This document shows positions 52,387-61,948 of a DNA stretch of 64,000 bases, one piece after another; the first letter of the stretch is position 1; each line of letters begins with the position of its first letter. A program made the translations under genes and the position numbers. The notes under the pieces are model-generated. The model was not told the origin of the DNA. It did no database searches and worked only from the letters and a program-made list of their open reading frames with translations. This DNA comes from Marinobacter sp. Arc7-DN-1 (GTDB lineage: Bacteria > Pseudomonadota > Gammaproteobacteria > Pseudomonadales > Oleiphilaceae), in contig NZ_CP031848.1 in assembly GCF_003441595.1 (NCBI RefSeq), forward strand, positions 1-64,000, in the 5' to 3' direction.

Positions 52387-53571
52387 TTAGCCAAGTACTT
52401 TCTGAAGACGTTCAATCGCCTTGTGCAGGTTATCCATGCTGGTGGCGAAGCTCAGGCGCATGTGGCCAGGGCAGCCGAAGGCGGATCCTGGAACCAGTGC
52501 CACGCCGGCGTCAGTCAGTAGCTTTTCGGCGAATTCCACGTCCGTACTGACACTGGTATCAGCATCAATGGCGCCCTGGAAGCTCGGAAACACGTAAAAG
52601 GTTCCGTCGCCATTCAGGCATTCAACGCCCGGCAGTTTGTTCAGGGCCTCTACCAGCCAGTCGTGGCGTTCTTTGAACGCCTTTACCATGTCGCCCACGC
52701 AGGCCTGGTTGCCATCAAGCGCAGCCTTTGCTGCCGCCTGGGAGATAGACGCCGGGTTGGAGGTGCTCTGGGACTGGATTTTCTTCATGGCGCCGATGAT
52801 CTTCGCCGGGCCAGCGGCGTAGCCGATACGCCAGCCAGTCATGGAGTAGGCCTTGGACACACCGTTGAGCACGAAGGTGCGGTCGTACAGTTCCGGGGTG
52901 GCGTTCAGGATGTTGCAGAACGGCTTGCCGGTCCAGAGGATCGGCTCATACATGTCGTCGGTGGCGATCATGATGTTCGGGTGCTTCTTCAGCACCTCGC
53001 CGATGGCCTGCAACTCTTCCAGGGTGTAGGCCATGCCGCTCGGGTTCGAGGGGCTGTTAATCACGAACAGGCGGGTACGCTCGGTGATGGCGTTTTCCAG
53101 CTGTTCCGGGGTGATCTTGAAGCGGGTCTTGGCACCGGTTTCAATGATAACCGGCTTACCTTCGGCCACCAGTACCATATCCGGGTAGGATACCCAGTAT
53201 GGCGCCGGGATGATGGCTTCGTCACCCTTGTTCAGGGTGGCCAGTGCGAGGTTGAAAAAGCTCTGTTTGCCACCACTGCTTACCAAGATCTGGTTGGCTT
53301 CGTATTCCAGGCCGTTGTCCCGTTTGAACTTCGCAATAATCGCTTTCTTCAGGGCTGGCGTACCATCAACGGCAGTGTATTTGGTCTGGCCGTTGTCGAT
53401 GGCTTCAATGGCTGCCTGTTTGATGTGATCAGGGGTATCGAAGTCCGGCTCGCCGGCACCCAGGCCAATAATATCCTGGCCGGCTGCGCGGAGTTCCGCG
53501 GCCTTGTTGGTGACTGCGAGGGTGGGAGAGGGCTTGATCGCCTGTACTCGGCTGGAAAGTTGAAGGTCCAA
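52387..53571 (-). CDS. Class I aspartate aminotransferase
   Basis: The 394-residue PLP aminotransferase of the Ib subgroup has GLGAGEPDFDTPDHIKQAA, YTAVDGTPALK, INSPSNPSG and the PLP lysine in VSKAYSMTGWRIGYAAG, with an arginine for the substrate carboxylate near the end. It interconverts aspartate and oxaloacetate; some members also accept aromatic substrates or prephenate. Convergent with the tRNA region. Confidence 0.93.
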   Translation of the reverse strand: MDLQLSSRVQAIKPSPTLAVTNKAAELRAAGQDIIGLGAGEPDFDTPDHIKQAAIEAIDNGQTKYTAVDGTPALKKAIIAKFKRDNGLEYEANQILVSSGGKQSFFNLALATLNKGDEAIIPAPYWVSYPDMVLVAEGKPVIIETGAKTRFKITPEQLENAITERTRLFVINSPSNPSGMAYTLEELQAIGEVLKKHPNIMIATDDMYEPILWTGKPFCNILNATPELYDRTFVLNGVSKAYSMTGWRIGYAAGPAKIIGAMKKIQSQSTSNPASISQAAAKAALDGNQACVGDMVKAFKERHDWLVEALNKLPGVECLNGDGTFYVFPSFQGAIDADTSVSTDVEFAEKLLTDAGVALVPGSAFGCPGHMRLSFATSMDNLHKAIERLQKVLG

Positions 53572-53754
53572 ACTTGCGCTCCTTAAAGCTGCGTCTGATA
53601 GGGCTGCGACCGCCGGGCGCCAGAGCTGCTGGCTGATTTTCGCCCAGCCGTCGATCGCACTGATGGTATCATGAAGCCAGCGTATCGCTAAATTTCTCTA
53701 ATGGCAGGGGCTGTTTTGTCCCTGCTTCAGTTCTACCGGAGGTTCCCGCCAGTT

Positions 53755-55815
<2,061 letters not shown>

Positions 55816-56934
55816 TTAGCCCGGCCGTTTGGGTCCCACGATAACAGCCGCCTGTAAAGGCTGGTTGCGGCCATAGCGGGACATCTGGCTGAACACCCGT
55901 TTGTCGACGGGCAGGTATTGCTTATCGGCGACGGTTTCTCCGGCGTCCACGTCTATTTCCGGATCGTGCAGGTATACGAACTGGTCGTCGATGGCACACA
56001 CAGTCACCCAGTGCGGGACGCGGCTCCGGTTCAGCTGCCAGGTGCTGATCAGGATAACCGGTACCCGACCTTCGTGCAGTGCTTCTTCCATGGCTTCCAG
56101 GGTTAGCGGGTCGTGGTGGAGCTGAATGCCAGTCTGGCCGATGTCGTGCAGGAAGCCTTCGTGGACCAGTTCCAGAACCCGTTTCTTGTCCTCATTCCTG
56201 ACCGTGTCTTTGAACAGGGCACCCTCCATGCTGATCCATGCACTGGCTTCAAAGCCCCGATTCCAGGCAGACAGTGCCAGCCCGTGAGGGCCGCAGCCGC
56301 CGTGGCCGGCAAGCATGAAGATGGTGGTCGCCTCTCGCCAGATTCTCAGCTCTTCCAGGGTTGTGAGCAGTTGCTGCTCATCCAGGGCAGCCATGGCCAT
56401 GATCAGCGCTGCCGGGCCACAGGAAAAATCCGTTGTCTGCGGGTAATAGGGCACGGCCTGAAATTCACGGGAGGGCTCATAGAACAGGATCCGCCGCTCA
56501 AAGCGCAGGGCATCACCGTGGTCTTCGTAATAGTCCCGGTAGGTTCCGAACTGGCGGTACCCGAGGCGTTTATACAGATTGATGGCGCCCCGGTTGTCCT
56601 CCCGGACTTCCAGCCGCATGATGATGCGACCCGCTTTAACGGCTTCCTCTTCCGCCTCCTGAACCAGCTTTTCACCTACACCCTGGCCGCGCACGGACGG
56701 CGAGACGGCAATGGAGTAGATCCGGGCAAGGCGGGTGGCAGCGCTCATCAGAACCAGACAGTAACCCACCAGGTCTTCGCCGGCTTCAGCGACGATCAGC
56801 CGGTCTCTGGGCATTTCCAGGAAACGGCGGAAACTGCGCCGGGACAACCGGTCCTCGGTGAAACACCGGTTTTCAAGCAACACCAGGGCGTCAAGGTCCA
56901 TGCTGGAAGCTTGTCGGAGCTGGAAATCAGGCAT
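55816..56934 (-). CDS. GNAT acetyltransferase / C39-like peptidase fusion
   Basis: The 372-residue two-domain protein has an N-terminal GNAT domain (~1-150) with the acetyl-CoA loop VRGQGVGEKL. The C-terminal papain/C39-like domain (~160-370) has Cys172 in DFSCGPAALIMA, a His in PHWVTVCAID and an Asp in YLHDPE. It is divergent from the RLAN/RimK ATP-grasp gene at 57136. Such pairs occur in several gammaproteobacteria. The ATP-grasp partner suggests that this protein trims or modifies a peptide or an amidated metabolite; the target is unknown. Confidence 0.88.
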   Translation of the reverse strand: MPDFQLRQASSMDLDALVLLENRCFTEDRLSRRSFRRFLEMPRDRLIVAEAGEDLVGYCLVLMSAATRLARIYSIAVSPSVRGQGVGEKLVQEAEEEAVKAGRIIMRLEVREDNRGAINLYKRLGYRQFGTYRDYYEDHGDALRFERRILFYEPSREFQAVPYYPQTTDFSCGPAALIMAMAALDEQQLLTTLEELRIWREATTIFMLAGHGGCGPHGLALSAWNRGFEASAWISMEGALFKDTVRNEDKKRVLELVHEGFLHDIGQTGIQLHHDPLTLEAMEEALHEGRVPVILISTWQLNRSRVPHWVTVCAIDDQFVYLHDPEIDVDAGETVADKQYLPVDKRVFSQMSRYGRNQPLQAAVIVGPKRPG

Positions 56935-57135
56935 CGTAATGCGGCCTTGAGAAGAGCTTTGAGGGCGTGCAGGCAGGCTTCCCTGATCCGGCTATTATGG
57001 TAGAGAGTCCAGGGTTCGCAAAGTGTGCAAACATGCGTAAAAGCACGCATCATGCGCCGATTGTACCGGTTTTGTTACCGGCGTATTGTTGCGGCAGATA
57101 ACACAGGCAATAACCTTCAGGGAGGATCGCCTTTA

Positions 57136-58635
57136 ATGTCCCGCTTGCTCATTGTAGTGGACCGCGCCAAAGACTGGGCACCGTATTATCCCAGTGAAGA
57201 TGTGCTGACCTTCGATCAATATCTTCAGTTCTCGGCGCCACCTGCCAGCCGGGTGCGCGTTATTAACCTTTGTCAGAGTGCAAAATACCTGAGCCGGGGC
57301 TACTACTGCTCGCTGCTGGCGGAGGCCCGTGGCCACCATGTGGTGCCCTCGGTCATGACTCTGAACGATCTGAGTCGAAAGGGACTGTTTTCCCTGGAGC
57401 TGGAAGAGCTGGACGCCAGCGTGATTAACTGGCTCGAAGCCGCTGGTTCGGCCATTAACCCGGCCAGCGATGAGCGCGAGGCGACCCACGAGGTGAAGGT
57501 CCGGACCTGCTTCGGACAGTCTGAGCACCCGGAGCTCAAGCCTGTTGCCCGGGCTCTGTTCGAGCGCTTCCCCTGCCCGATTCTCGAGATCGTATTCAAG
57601 CGCCGCAAGCAGTGGCAGATTGAATCCATGAAACCGGCGGCCCCGGCGGATCTGGGTGAGCATGAACAGGACGTGTTTGCGGCCGCCCTGGACCGCTTCA
57701 GCAGCATGGTGTGGCGCAAGCCCCGAACGCGCCGTCGCTACCGTTACGACCTGGCCGTGCTGGTGAACCCGGATGAGGAAATGCCGCCAAGCGACAAGGT
57801 TGCCCTGAAACGATTTGTGAAGGCCGGACGGAAGCTGGGTATCAATGTGGAACAGATCACCCGGCGGGATTACATGCGGTTGCCGGAATACGATGGTCTT
57901 TTCATCCGGGAAACCACGGCCATTGACCACCACACCTATCGGTTTGCCCGCAAGGCGGATGCCGAGGGTATGGTGGTGATCGATGATCCGGTATCGATCC
58001 TCAAATGCACCAACAAGGTTTTCCTGGCGGATCTGCTGAAGAATAACAAGGTTCCGACGCCCAAGACTCTGATCCTTTCAAAGGACCAGAAGGATGCGGT
58101 TGAGCAGGTTATCAGGGAATTGGGTTTTCCGGCAGTGATCAAGATCCCGGACGGGGCTTTTTCAAGGGGAGTCACCAAGGCCGAAGATGAAAAGTCCCTG
58201 CGTGCCGGCCTCCGGGACCTGTTCAAGCAGTCGGCGCTGGTGCTGGCCCAGGAATACCTGTACACGGATTACGACTGGCGAATCGGTGTACTGGGCGGGC
58301 GGGCTATCTACGCCTGCAAGTACATGATGGTGAAAGGCCACTGGCAGATATACCAGCACGGCGAATCCGCAAGCGAAAGTGGTGGTTTCGAGACCATGCC
58401 GACCTATGAGGTGCCAAGGAACGTCATTCAGGCCGCGCTGAACGCAACAAAGCTGATTGGTAACGGACTTTATGGCGTGGATATCAAGCAATCCGGAAAC
58501 CGGGTTGCCGTGATCGAAGTGAATGACAACCCGAGCATTGATGCCGGTGTTGAAGACAAATTTCTGGGAGGGGAGCTGTACACCCTGATCATGCAGGAGT
58601 TCCTGTCCCGGATGGAGGAGAATCGGCGCCGTTAG
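57136..58635 (+). CDS. RimK-like ATP-grasp ligase with N-terminal RLAN domain
   Basis: The 499-residue ligase starts with the RLAN region (LLIVVDRAKDWAPYYPSEDV, ~3-150). It continues with a linker and ends in a RimK-type ATP-grasp domain (~270-490) with KDQKDAVEQVIRELGFPAVI, the glycine-rich loop KIPDGAFSRGV and metal-binding EVNDNPSID. ATP-grasp ligases join a carboxylate to an amine. The acceptor here is not known, and it is not the classical ribosomal S6 ligase length (~300 residues). ATG 57136 follows GGGAGGATCGCC. Divergent partner: the GNAT/C39 protein. Confidence 0.88.
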   Translation: MSRLLIVVDRAKDWAPYYPSEDVLTFDQYLQFSAPPASRVRVINLCQSAKYLSRGYYCSLLAEARGHHVVPSVMTLNDLSRKGLFSLELEELDASVINWLEAAGSAINPASDEREATHEVKVRTCFGQSEHPELKPVARALFERFPCPILEIVFKRRKQWQIESMKPAAPADLGEHEQDVFAAALDRFSSMVWRKPRTRRRYRYDLAVLVNPDEEMPPSDKVALKRFVKAGRKLGINVEQITRRDYMRLPEYDGLFIRETTAIDHHTYRFARKADAEGMVVIDDPVSILKCTNKVFLADLLKNNKVPTPKTLILSKDQKDAVEQVIRELGFPAVIKIPDGAFSRGVTKAEDEKSLRAGLRDLFKQSALVLAQEYLYTDYDWRIGVLGGRAIYACKYMMVKGHWQIYQHGESASESGGFETMPTYEVPRNVIQAALNATKLIGNGLYGVDIKQSGNRVAVIEVNDNPSIDAGVEDKFLGGELYTLIMQEFLSRMEENRRR

Positions 58636-58652
58636 CAGGCGCCGGGTCGATC

Positions 58653-59816
58653 TCAGGGGCCACCAGCTACCCAGACCCGGATACTGCCAAACCACGGATA
58701 GTCCCGTAGCTGATCCCGGATATTTTCCGAGGTAAAGGGGGTCTTTGTTTCCGGCTCGTCCAGGAACAGCTCCAGGTGCACCTTGTTCTTCAGGTAATGA
58801 AGTCGCAATCGGCTGTGCTGGGGCAGTTCCCCCAAATGCCGGGCCAGGATGGCCCGGATATCTTCCCTTGAAGGCAGGCGTTCCGAGGTTGGGGGCTGAT
58901 CTTCGTCATTTTCGGCATCAATGTGGAAGTTGATGTCCCGGATGTTGTCCAGGGCATCCCTCATTCCAGAGACTACCTGCATACCAATCTGATGCCCTTC
59001 CGAGACGCTGATTTCCGGCCGCACCACAAGATGAATGTCCAGCAGGATATCATGGCCCATCCGGCGGCTGCGGAGTTCATGAACGTTCCGGACACCATCG
59101 GTATCCCGGGCGATGCTCTTGAGCATTTCCGTGTCTTCGGGAGAGAGCCCCGTGTCCACCAGCTCTTTGACGCTGTCCCAGGTGAATTTCCAGCCAATGT
59201 GAATAATGATCCCTGCAATTATCACGGCCGCAAACACATCCAGCCACACCAGTCCAAGCATCGCCCCGGCGGTGGAGACCACGACTACCACGGAAGAAAA
59301 TGCATCGGTACGGCTGTGCCAGGCATTGGCAATAATCAGGTCTGACCGTATGGCCAGGCCGACCTGGCGGGTGTAACGGTAAATCCATTCCTTGCCCACA
59401 ACGGACGCCGCTGCAGCCACCAGAACCGGCCAGCCCGGAACGGTTTCTACGCCGCCCTCGATGAGGCGCAGGGTATTTTCCCAGGCCAGGGCGGCACCGA
59501 CGGCAATGAGGATGCTGCCCAGTACCAGGGTGCCAAAGGTTTCGATTCGCTGGTGGCCGTAGGGGTGATCCTCGTCAGGCTCCTGGCGGGAAACCTTCAT
59601 CACGCCCAGGACAACCAGATCCGAGGCGACGTCGGTAAACGAGTGAATGCCATCCACGATCAAGGCCTGGGAATGAAAAAGAGCCCCGGCAATGACTTTA
59701 ATGATACCGAGAACGGCATCCAGAATCATTCCGATAATCGTGACCCGCGATGCCTCTTTCATTTCAACTGCCAGGTTATCCCGGTGTTGTTGTGCGGGGG
59801 AGATGGGTTGTTGCAT
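58653..59816 (-). CDS. Cation diffusion facilitator
   Basis: The 387-residue inner-membrane metal/proton antiporter has about six membrane helices, metal-site motifs DGIHSFTD (TM2) and HSRTDAFSS (TM5), and the DHPYGHQRIE loop. A cytoplasmic C-terminal domain (~215-300) is extended by ~85 residues with a second ferredoxin-like piece. The substrate is likely Zn, Fe or Mn. Confidence 0.92.
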   Translation of the reverse strand: MQQPISPAQQHRDNLAVEMKEASRVTIIGMILDAVLGIIKVIAGALFHSQALIVDGIHSFTDVASDLVVLGVMKVSRQEPDEDHPYGHQRIETFGTLVLGSILIAVGAALAWENTLRLIEGGVETVPGWPVLVAAAASVVGKEWIYRYTRQVGLAIRSDLIIANAWHSRTDAFSSVVVVVSTAGAMLGLVWLDVFAAVIIAGIIIHIGWKFTWDSVKELVDTGLSPEDTEMLKSIARDTDGVRNVHELRSRRMGHDILLDIHLVVRPEISVSEGHQIGMQVVSGMRDALDNIRDINFHIDAENDEDQPPTSERLPSREDIRAILARHLGELPQHSRLRLHYLKNKVHLELFLDEPETKTPFTSENIRDQLRDYPWFGSIRVWVAGGP

Positions 59817-60223
59817 AGGGGCACTCCGGATCAGACGACAGGAGGCAGTATAACGTTATTCGGTCCGGTTGTGGCAGGTCTGCTCAAGGCCCGGAATTGC
59901 TGTGATTTATACACATCATTGCAGAATGGTGATGGGTTAACATTTTGTACAGGTTTTGTCGATAGCAATACGAAAAACATATAACATGTTGAAAATAAAG
60001 ATAAAAATAACTGATCAAAAAATGATCAATCTGTAGGCTGGCGCAGTTATCAAGGGATGGCAAACGTTGCCCCGCTATTTTCAACAGGGTTATCCACAGA
60101 TTCCGTGGAAAAGGTTGTGAGACTGCCATCATACAGTCATTTAGCGCTGATTTTGTTCTGCTCCGGGATGCTGTGGAAAACTTCCGGTATACTCCGCCCA
60201 CTTGGACTAAGGGAGTTTTTCAG
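59817..60223. other. Intergenic region with DnaA-box-like sequences before pyrD
   Basis: 407 bases without a gene. It is AT-rich around 59.93-60.03 kb, with TGATCA-AAAAA-TGATCA. A perfect DnaA box TTATCCACA lies at 60090-60098 and a one-mismatch box in reverse (TGTGGAAAA) at 60172-60180. The pyrD promoter must lie here. Confidence 0.55.
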
Positions 60224-61243
60224 ATGTACGGCGTTATCCGTAACCTGCTTTTCCGGTTACCACCGGAGCAGGCCCACAATATTGCCTTGAGCGGTCTTGA
60301 TCTTGCGCAACGGTTGGGCGTTTTGAGCGCTTTCGCGCCCAAGATAGATTCATTGCCAGTAAATGTTATGGGGCTGGACTTTCCGAACCCGGTCGGGCTG
60401 GCTGCGGGACTGGATAAAAACGCCGACCATCTCGATGCCCTGGGGGGCCTGGGCTTCGGATTTATAGAGGTGGGTACGGTTACGCCAATTGCGCAGCCTG
60501 GCAACCCCAAGCCTCGTATGTTCAGATTGCCGGAGCATCGGGCCATCATTAATCGCATGGGTTTCAATAACGAAGGATTGGAACACCTGCTGGAGCGTGT
60601 GGATAACCGCCATTATAAGGGCGTGCTCGGAATCAACGTGGGCAAGAACAAGGATACGCCCAACGACGAATCCGAGTCGGACTACCGCAAGGGCATTTCC
60701 GCGGTCTATACCCGGGCTGACTATATTACGGTGAATGTATCCTCGCCTAATACACCGGGGCTTCGCGATCTGCAATTCGGTGATTCCCTGAAGGGTCTGC
60801 TGGTGGCGATCAAGGATGAGCAGCTCAAATGTGAGAAACAGCATGGCCGGTACGTGCCTGTGGCCGTGAAAATTGCTCCGGACATGGACGACGAGGGCAT
60901 CCGGTTTGTCGCTACCGCATTGCGGGAAACCGGTCTGGACGGTGTGATCGCGACCAACACCACCATCAACCGCGATGCCGTTGCAGGCCATCGCCATGCC
61001 GACGAAGCTGGCGGCCTCAGTGGTGCACCGGTTCGCGAGGCCTCTCTGAGAGTCATCAGGGGGCTTTACGCTGAGCTGGGTGATTCCCTGCCAATTATCG
61101 GAGTGGGTGGCATTATTGATGGCGAGAGCGCTGCGGAAAAGATTCGTGCAGGCGCAAAACTGGTGCAGGTGTATACCGGCTTTATTTACCGTGGTCCAGA
61201 TCTGATTCGGGAAGCGGTGGAAGCCATCAGGCAGGTGAAATAA
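60224..61243 (+). CDS. Dihydroorotate dehydrogenase (quinone), class 2
   Basis: The 339-residue membrane-associated flavoenzyme oxidises dihydroorotate with quinone. It shows the N-terminal amphipathic helix (YGVIRNLLFRLPPEQAHNIAL), VGLAAGLDKNADHLDALGGLG, the catalytic serine in VNVSSPNTPGLR, and the FMN site VGGIIDGESAAEKI. ATG 60224 is chosen for the family start and position after AGGGAGTTTTTCAG. Confidence 0.97.
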   Translation: MYGVIRNLLFRLPPEQAHNIALSGLDLAQRLGVLSAFAPKIDSLPVNVMGLDFPNPVGLAAGLDKNADHLDALGGLGFGFIEVGTVTPIAQPGNPKPRMFRLPEHRAIINRMGFNNEGLEHLLERVDNRHYKGVLGINVGKNKDTPNDESESDYRKGISAVYTRADYITVNVSSPNTPGLRDLQFGDSLKGLLVAIKDEQLKCEKQHGRYVPVAVKIAPDMDDEGIRFVATALRETGLDGVIATNTTINRDAVAGHRHADEAGGLSGAPVREASLRVIRGLYAELGDSLPIIGVGGIIDGESAAEKIRAGAKLVQVYTGFIYRGPDLIREAVEAIRQVK

Positions 61244-61266
61244 TCTGAGTGCCATAAAACGAAGAT

Positions 61267-61285
61267 GGGCCCGCTGAGCGGGCCC
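61267..61285 (+). terminator. Hairpin after pyrD
   Basis: GGGCCCGCTGAGCGGGCCC is a strong hairpin 24 bases after the stop, with only a short T stretch. A second hairpin (ACGGGGC-GGGA-GGCCCCGT) follows at about 61324-61342. Confidence 0.5.
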
Positions 61286-61416
61286 TTGCGGGGAATGAAC
61301 CCCGTGGCGCTTCATCGCATGGTACGGGGCGGGAGGCCCCGTTTGGGTTGCTCTGAGTACTGCGTCAAATTGTGTGGAAAAAGATCAGATTAAGATAGTC
61401 GGGGTTAGTTCAGGCG

Positions 61417-61629
61417 TCACGCCGTCGTAACATTGGCCAGTTTGTGGATGCCGGATACGCCGGTCATGCCCTCCCATTGATCTGTACGGCCTTCTCGCCA
61501 CCCGTTCAGCCATTCCTGGCGGACTTCCGCTTGTTCGAGCGGGCAGCTTTCTTTGGATTTACCGGACACGCCAGCGAGATAACCCCGCTTATATGCACGA
61601 GCGTACATGTCTCTTTTCTGTCTTTTCAT
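61417..61629 (-). CDS. Ribosome modulation factor
   Basis: The 70-residue basic protein dimerises 70S ribosomes into inactive 100S particles in stationary phase. It has RQKRDMYARAYKRGYLAGVSG and EVRQEWLNGWREGRTDQWEGM. ATG 61629 is used; a longer frame upstream has no family support. Confidence 0.95.
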   Translation of the reverse strand: MKRQKRDMYARAYKRGYLAGVSGKSKESCPLEQAEVRQEWLNGWREGRTDQWEGMTGVSGIHKLANVTTA

Positions 61630-61948
61630 GCCGTTCCTCACTGATGGATTAACAGAACAAGCGTGTACACATCTGCAGTGGCCATGACGAGTGTTATCCA
61701 CTCAGGGATAACCCACTATTGTCAGCTCAAGCCAGAGCAGTCAGGATCCTGTTAACGGAAGGTTTTTGCCTTCCGGAACGACGCGTCATTTACAAGGTAA
61801 TTCGAAGCTCGCGCGGATGTACACTATTTATTTCGTCTATGTGACGACTTTTTTATAGTTTTATGAAATAACGAATGGCGCTGGAATCCGGTAACGGCTG
61901 CTATTCCCGAAACTTACCCCCAAGCCGCCAATGAACCAGGAGTTGATC

